The position numbers and the translations under genes are program-made. Shown here piece by piece: positions 57,564 to 64,000 of a stretch of DNA of 64,000 nt (its first letter is position 1; the number at the start of each line of letters is the position of its first letter). The stretch comes from Telopea speciosissima (lineage: Eukaryota; Streptophyta; Magnoliopsida; Proteales; Proteaceae). The notes beneath the pieces are model-generated. The model searched no databases, had not been told where the DNA came from, and saw nothing but the letters and a program-made list of their open reading frames with translations. Where the stretch lies: positions 25,405,001 to 25,469,000 of the forward strand of contig NC_057916.1 of the NCBI RefSeq assembly GCF_018873765.1. Direction: 5' to 3'.

Positions 57564-60500
57564 GTATCTGCCTTCTATTCTCTCTTTATTCAAGCTACAC
57601 TAAAATCACGGAGGTTTTCTCCACTTGTGCTTTGCTATTGTGTTGGGTGATGATATCTTTACACTAAAATTTATGAACAACTTCAGTGTTCTTTATTTAC
57701 TTTCTGCTCCAAAAAAAAAAAAAAACCCTGCATCTTTTGAGATATGTCTTGTAAACTGGATTCCTATTGCAAACAGAAGCTTATTTGGGGCTTATGAACT
57801 GTATTTGTAAGTGAATCAAGTGGATAGCTTTATCTTACTGTCGGCATTATTCCTGTTATTTTTTTTACTTTAAATTGCATAGGGGTTTGGGACAGGTGGC
57901 TATTTCTTTTACTGGTTAAGTGCAGGAAAATGTTGGTGTGTGTGAATGTGAAGGCCGAATTTTGGGGAAACAACAAAAAATAGTGAAATAATGATTATTG
58001 TTGGAGATATAATCATATAATCTTAGGAATTAAAGTAATAAGTGCAGGGAGTTGTAGAGAAAAAGCTAGGCAGACGATTTAAGAAGACCTATAAAATTTC
58101 ACTGAGGTTGTTTCTGATTCGGAATACTTTCAACAAGCTTTAATTATTAAAGTTCAGTATTGACTTCTGAGAATAGATGATCTTCATCTCATACTCCCTT
58201 CTCCAAATTTAAACCACACCAGAACTTTTTTTATGCAAACTCAGACTGCTATTCTCACATTTGGTTTTCAAACTTTTTTTTAAATAGTTTCTGAAAGAAA
58301 TTCAGGAGTATTGGTATTACCTACTATAAGGGCAGATAAGCCCTTTTTAATGGGTACCAAGATACAAGCAGCAGAAATATTATGTGCCTTTACACTTAAA
58401 CCACAAAGGGTTAAAAGTTCCTCCATATAGAAGACAAAAATACAACAGATAGAAGGCTTTGTTTTGTAGATCTTCTTTGGGACTGCATGAATTCTCAAAA
58501 ACTCCAACACATTCCTTCACTTCTAAAAATTTCCATCAAACAGTAAGCAAATGCAAGCCCCCTCTCAACCACAGTTTCTTTTTACCAAAGGCCACTGTTT
58601 GAGTTAAAATAATACCGCAAGCGTACGGGTCAATCGTAGCTACGGGTCGAACACGAGGAGATATACGCCACTCTATTTAATTAACTTAAAAGTAATGCAA
58701 AGTGGACTAAATTAAAGTGTTAAATTAAACTAATTAAACTAATAAAAATTAATGCATCCTAACTCATAAGCATCTAACAAAATTAAGGGATTAAATTGGC
58801 GTCCTAACACATGAGCATCTAACCTATCAAACTAAAGCGAATTGAAAGGAATAACAAAAACGCAGCCACACTTCATAATCACATAAAAAGAAATAAGGGA
58901 ATAAAAGTGCATCCACATACCACAACCATATAAAAAAAATAAAAGAAATAGAGGGAGAAGAAGAAGAAGATAGAGAGAGATAGAGGAAAGGGAGAATGAG
59001 ATACCTTGATGTGCTTGAATACTTGAATAAACTCACCATGGCTTCCTCTTCTAAATCTCCATGTCTTGTCATCAACATAGGAACTTAGACTAGGAAGCTT
59101 TAAACTAAAACTATTACAACCATTAAACTAGACTTATGAAATCAAAACTAAGAACTTGAAATCAAAACTAAGAACTTAAGCCAAAAATAGGAAAAGAAGA
59201 GAAAATTTCACTAAGTGAATGAAATAAAAATTACACTAAAAAACTGAATTAAAATTGAATTAAAAACTGAACTAAAAAACTACTAACTCCCTACAACCCA
59301 GAGGGTAAGGGGTATTTATAAGAGGAAGAGAGGAGAAGAGAGAAGAGGGAAGTGTAGGAGAAATATTCCCTAAGAAAAGAGAATATTCTCTTCTCCTTCC
59401 TCTTTTACAATGCCTTGAATCCTAAGAAAAAAGAAAAAAAATAGAAAGAAGAAGAAGAGAAGATTGTTTACATAGACCATCTATTTCTAGAAAAGTAAAC
59501 TTCCAATTCTAACAAGTGCTTCCTTTTCTTTGTAGATATCTTCTCCAAGCAATAAAATCAAAGCATCTTTGATTTTTCAGCTTTCCATAGGTGAGAGAAT
59601 ATCTTTCAAAATAAATCTATCCCAAGTAGAATTCCAGAAGTGCCCTTGAGAAGTTGGAGGAGAGAGAGAGTAAGGGTGATGACTAGGATTCCTTCAAGAA
59701 TAAATAAAATACCCATTCTGTCCTTCAGAAAACGTGGAGCATGGGGTGCTTATATAGGCCTCACCATTGTGTTCCTTGCGAAAAATCACCCAAAATAGAC
59801 CCAAATTTCGTCCAATTTGGAGTTCGGGAGCCCAAGATATCTCAAGTTGAAGTTGGACTGTCCAGAGCCCTCCAAATGGAATCTTTCGGGTACAGGAAAT
59901 ATAACTTCTGGTTATTACGTTAAGACCCCTAGAATCCGAACTTTCGCTTCACTTTGTCTCCGGCCGACTGTCAATAATTATAAATAAACCCCTGCAGACC
60001 ATTTTCGCGCTTCGTTACGGAAACGGCCGTAACTTCTTCGTTTCAACTCGGAATCAAGTGCCGTTTGAACCGTTACGAAGCTGACTCGATGGACTACACA
60101 TCCAAGCCATTAACACCTTTAAACAGCTTAAAAACATTTCTTTAGCATCATTTCTTCCATTTTCTCAAGAATTCACCTAAAACCTGAAAAGCACAAGAAA
60201 GCACCGAGTAACTCTGTCCAATGTGGTAAAATGTATGCTTTATGCCTTAAGATTTCACACATAAATGTGCTCATCAGCCACAAGACTCTTAATTCCTCTA
60301 GCCCCTCAGTCAGGGTGCTAGGTGTGTTTGTAAGAGCAGCAACATTATCCTGGGTATTTGGGCCTTCCAGGATGGAGGCATTGTTAGTTGGTGAACAAAA
60401 CATATAATGGAATGAAGAGGTATCACTTACTATCATACTAACAAGTATAAAGATCACAAATTTACAACAAAATATATGGCATAAGTCAATAAACACTACA

Positions 60501-60784
60501 ACAGAAGAAGGGACAGATTATGAGAGCATTAAAGTAGAGAATGGTAAAAGGCAGGTGAACGATGACAACCATGTCTTGGCTGCTGAACACGTGGCATAAA
60601 AATTATACATGGTGTTAACAAAGTAGAGAAACTACAAATCCGCAAAATTCTTCCTTTTCCCTGCCTAAACTCAACTCTTCAATGAGTTTCACCTAACCAA
60701 TCATCTTGTTGGTAGCAGCCTGTTTATGTGTCAGTTAGTCAATCCATGCTTCAAAAATGCCAAGGAACACTTGGATAATGCTAC

Positions 60785-61075
60785 AATTGCTTATCCCAAA
60801 AGCTCGAGCTATTAAGTAAGGGCCACAACAATATATATCAACACATAACCTACCCTGCACGTGCAGACACACACGCATGGCTCTGTATGTAACACCATCA
60901 TGTGGCACCAAGGGCACATAACGCATAAGGGCACAACAATACATTACACAAATTCCTCGTGCTTACCAGGGTTCGAACACCTAACCTCTTGGCTCTGATA
61001 CCATATTACAACCGCAGCACTGGTAATCCCAAATGCTCGAGCTGTTAAGCAAGGTCCACAACAATATATATCAAC
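60785..61075. repeat. Direct repeat of about 50 bp, two copies
   Basis: The segment AGCTCGAGCTATTAAGTAAG plus CCACAACAATATATATCAAC at about 60798-60845 recurs as GCTCGAGCTGTTAAGCAAGG plus the same tail at about 61037-61078. The two copies bracket the primer-binding-like motif at about 60990, so they may be LTR-end duplications. Confidence 0.6.
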
Positions 61076-63089
61076 ACACAACAAGAGATATCACTACTAT
61101 TAGCAAGATCCACATAGTTCCATACAACAAAAAAGAATTGATTCCAGATTTCTTTAAAGCATGAACAGTTGATCTCAGGGCTCATAATTTAGATGCCAGT
61201 TCAACTAAGAACCAACTATACAGGAGATTGATACACTGATGTGCAGCAACTTCAGGAACAGATTACTCACTAAAATCGATAGAAAATAAAGTTTACAATA
61301 GAAGAAGATAGGATGAGTTGAGCCTCTCACTCTTCCCTGGGCTTCTCACCCTCTCATAGGTCTCTCACCTCACTGCATCTCACAGACGTTAATGGTTTCA
61401 AACTGAACCAAAACTCAGAATTTACTCAAATCAGACTTGGTTGTTATCAGCCTATTCCTTTATTTATAAATCCAACCGATTACATCCTAGGTTCTTCTAG
61501 AAATATATCAGAATAAAAATACCAATTAAAATATAACTCCTATTCCTAATCTGAAATTAGAGACTTAACCGATTAGCTATTACATGAAAATAGAAAATAA
61601 CTAAAATAATAAACTTCTGAAACCCCCATGCAAGGTGGCAACTGTCTTGGATTCAAAGTACTCCACACAAGCTGTCATTGGCCCATCAAATCTGGGTAGA
61701 TACCTCCTCAGGCTTTACCGCAATGAAAAAAATAATCCTAATTATCTCCTTAACTTCTGTCCTGAATTATCTCCTTCATGCAAGCTGACTTGGGATCTTC
61801 TAGAAGTCCACAATCGTAAGCAACCAGCCTCCAAAAAGATCTCCACACAGCTGGCACTAGACCCACACGCGACCTGGAAAACAATCTCCTTAAGCTGGTC
61901 AAAATCTCCAAATAAATCTAGAAGTACTCCCCTCATGACAAGCTGGCCGATGGTTAATATTTCTCCCAAATATACTGCTGGTTGATATGGCAGAATGGGC
62001 TGGCATAGACTGCTCGATATGGGTTTGAGTAAACCCAGAATTTGGGGTAGATACAACCTTGCCTGGGCTCGACCAAGAGTCCCTGTTGCATCAGTTCAAG
62101 AGTTCGGAATTGGGACCGGAATTAGTTGCCGCCAATGCCAATCCGATTCCATTCCGGATCAGCCAGAATCGGGATGAATTGGTTAAGGAAACCCCAGAAT
62201 CAGCCATTAGTCACCCTAAAGTTGGCATCTGTACCATTCTGGATCGGCTGGAATCGGGATCACAGCCGGCCGATTCCACGAACCCTAGTTGATTTACGGT
62301 GTCTTTTTCACACTCGCGTGGGGGCAGCTGTTTTGGATTCCAAGATCCAATACTGAAATCATTTCAAAGGTTTTCCCTGACTTTGTCCATGTCAACAAAC
62401 AATTCGAAATTCCTTGACTTTTTAGAATAGGTTCAAGCCAAATAGCAATGATTCGAATCACTTCTTTTTACACTATTTCAGAACCGAAGGAATCAATCAT
62501 ATGGATATGTAAAATACAGGGTTTTCAATCCTTAGAGAGCAAAAGAAGTAATCCTTCAAGTCAAGAAGCTTGTTGTCTTACTGATTGAGCACTTGGTGAC
62601 GCAAGAGTAGATTGACCTAGGATGCTTCCACAAAAGTGATAGTAGTCCAGAACTTATCCTTGATTTCTGTCCGTGCAAATAACATTTTCCGGTGCTTTAA
62701 CTTTCCAAAATCTCTTTAAATAAGTTAAAGGAGCTTTTGCATATACCAATAGTTTATGGTAAGTTTTAATAAACACTGCAATTAAAATTAAATGTTATTA
62801 TTTGGTTACACTGTTATGTATCCATGTTAGTGAATTAAATATAGCTATCCAGTCCCTGGCTGGCGCTCGTTCGGTTAGGTGTTCTTCACTATAGACGCCA
62901 CCAAGAACAAGGAGGCTCTCCGCTCCTAGTCACTAAGTAGTGCTATTCTGGCCTCCAAGGGACTCCACCAAGAGGTTCTTTTCTCACGTAATTTCGCCCG
63001 TCTTCCATCTCGAGATGATTGAATTCATTTATATGCCCAATGTCTAACAGTCGAAACAAAAGACAAGGGGCAAGAGGATCCTGTGCAAG

Positions 63090-63300
63090 GTTCGAGAACT
63101 CGCGAGATCTCGCCGAGTTTCTCGATTTTTCAAAATCTCGAGTCGAGATCACATACGCATTATAAAAGTGCATTTTCTCGGCGAGATATCGAGATCTCGG
63201 CGAGATCTCTCCAAAATATCCGAGTTTCTCGGTTTGACATAGGAAAATGCCCATCTAGGTCCTTTACATGAGTGCCAGATCTCGAGATCTTGCTGGAAAT
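63090..63300. repeat. CGAGATCTCG-rich palindromic repeat
   Basis: CGAGATCTCG, CTCGGCGAG and CGAGTTTCTCG motifs recur at least ten times in about 200 bases in both orientations. They surround a pair of inverted segments, for example CGCGAGATCTCGCCGAG at 63099 and CGGCGAGATCTC at 63199. This is probably a subterminal repeat block of a DNA element. No ends were resolved. Confidence 0.55.
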
Positions 63301-63420
63301 TCTTGGTATACAGACACCTATCTATGCCAGGGACCAAGACAGACACTTATTTATGCCTAATATCATTTAAGTAAATGCTTTTGTATTTGTATTTCATTTA
63401 CTTAAGATATTATTCATAAA

Positions 63421-64000
63421 TAAGAAAATACCCCCCCATTTGAATCCAATAAAAATAGTTAAAAAAGTCAACCCCCCAGTTCAAGAACAAAAATTGGATT
63501 TTCGGTGGTAGGTGCAATTTTCAACTTCCTAATGCTGGGGTTTTTCTCAAATCTAAAAATTCCATAATTCTTATTATGGTAAAACATTGCTAAAAACCAA
63601 AAGTGCGGTAAAATATTCATTTGTTTTGATGTCCAAAAAATTATTTCCATTCGGAGCGATTTTGACAAGATTGCACGAATTAAGTTTGACGTGCATAACT
63701 CTTTCAATATAAATCAGATTTTAGCAATCTTGGACTTGTTGGAAAGCTTTCAAAACAAAGCTTTCCAACAAGTCCAAGATTGCTAAAATCTGATTTATAT
63801 TGAAAGAGTTATGCACCGGTCAAACTTAATTCGATGTGCACGAATGCTGTCAAAATCCAGTTGCGTTAGAAAGTTTGAAAATTGCACCTACCGCCGAAAA
63901 TTCAGTTTTTGTTCTTGAACTGGGGGGTTGACTTTTTTTTCTTTTGGAATTTGATTTTTTAACTATTTTTATTGGATTCAAATAGGGGGGTATTTGCTTA
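63421..64000. mobile_element. Long foldback (palindromic) element at the right edge
   Basis: The left arm starts TAAGAAAATACCCCCC and runs to about 63755. The right arm from about 63759 is its reverse complement and finishes GGGGGGTATTTGCTTA at 64000. The centre is GGAAAGCTTTC-AAAA-CAAAGCTTTCC, so the loop is only a few bases. The arms are imperfect (for example an indel near 63650/63860), so this is not a simple assembly mirror. It carries no ORF with a domain. The element may continue past the window edge, so its target duplication cannot be checked here. Confidence 0.8.

Larger units (their letters stand above)
57564..63420. other. CYP18-2 intron 3 or downstream flank, transposon-rich
   Basis: No coding exon was recognised on either strand. 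About 58600-60200 contains GCAAGCGTACGGGTCAATCG and long GAAGAAGAG purine tracts resembling a gypsy LTR with its border. About 60985-61007 holds GGCTCTGATACCATAT, the complement of an LTR primer-binding site, so the neighbouring about 61010-62050 is probably a minus-strand LTR. About 62060-62300 has CCGGAATTAGTTGCC/GGATCGGCTGGAATCGG-type repeats. None of the ORFs shows a domain. Confidence 0.45.

Noticed and set aside
61635-62056. 116-residue plus-strand ORF and its minus-strand partner
   Set aside because: They lie in probable minus-strand LTR sequence adjacent to a primer-binding-site complement; no motif is present in either frame.
1-64000. CRISPR arrays, prokaryotic operons, tRNA or rRNA genes
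   Set aside because: No regularly spaced identical repeats and no cloverleaf or rRNA core motifs were found by eye; spliced plant genes make a eukaryotic nuclear origin clear.

Overview
This window is nuclear DNA from a flowering plant. The evidence is plant-specific gene families (a Casparian strip membrane protein, a VAMP714-type longin SNARE, an OTLD1-type OTU protease), GT-AG introns several kilobases long, and many layers of plant transposable elements: Sirevirus-type copia, Ty3/gypsy, RTE and L1 LINEs, Mutator-like and hAT elements. The long element-filled introns would suit a magnoliid or early-diverging eudicot, but I cannot fix the species from the sequence.

Host genes, left to right. 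(1) Minus strand 6571-7743: the first two coding exons of an OTLD1/OTU6-like deubiquitinase. A 46-codon upstream ORF lies in its leader, and its remaining exons are off the left edge. (2) Plus strand 14031-15961: a complete three-exon CASP gene. (3) Minus strand 18847-19791: a complete two-coding-exon FAM32A homologue. Its leader exon is probably at about 24946-25190, behind a 5-kb intron. (4) Plus strand 27454-28047: a membrane-anchored, low-complexity ORF that looks like the N-terminal part of a larger protein. (5) Minus strand 43310-56516: a complete four-exon VAMP714 whose introns carry at least three separate transposons. (6) Plus strand 57152-57563: the first three exons of a CYP18-2/PPIL1-type cyclophilin, head-to-head with VAMP714 and continuing past the right edge.

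Mobile DNA. Positions 2150-6063 hold a decayed RTE LINE with an LTR inserted in it. Positions 9005-10510 hold an L1 remnant. Positions 21.1-22.9 kb hold two LTR copies back to back around a primer-binding site. Positions 25293-26206 hold a non-autonomous hAT element, and 26543-26669 a small element with a 9-bp target duplication. Positions 28199-40623 hold a nested stack: a Mutator-like element carrying a small heat-shock protein gene fragment, a solo LTR inside it (28896-29633), and a 9.8-kb Sirevirus-type copia element (30631-40466) inside its right terminal repeat. Within VAMP714 introns there are a coding-empty LTR element (44837-47484), a second Mutator-like element (47570-50355) and a gag-only LTR element (51301-53080). 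Matching target duplications flank the stack elements, the three VAMP714 intron elements and the small 9-bp element; the hAT duplication matches at 7 of 8 bases. The right edge (63421-64000) is a long foldback palindrome.

The genes do not form a pathway. FAM32A and CYP18-2/PPIL1 are both spliceosome-associated families, but they are 37 kb apart and I see no sign that this is more than coincidence. The observations most worth following up are the OTLD1 upstream ORF, the captured heat-shock fragment inside the Mutator-like element, the homopolymer-length frameshifts in an otherwise young copia element, and the compact VAMP714/CYP18-2 divergent promoter.
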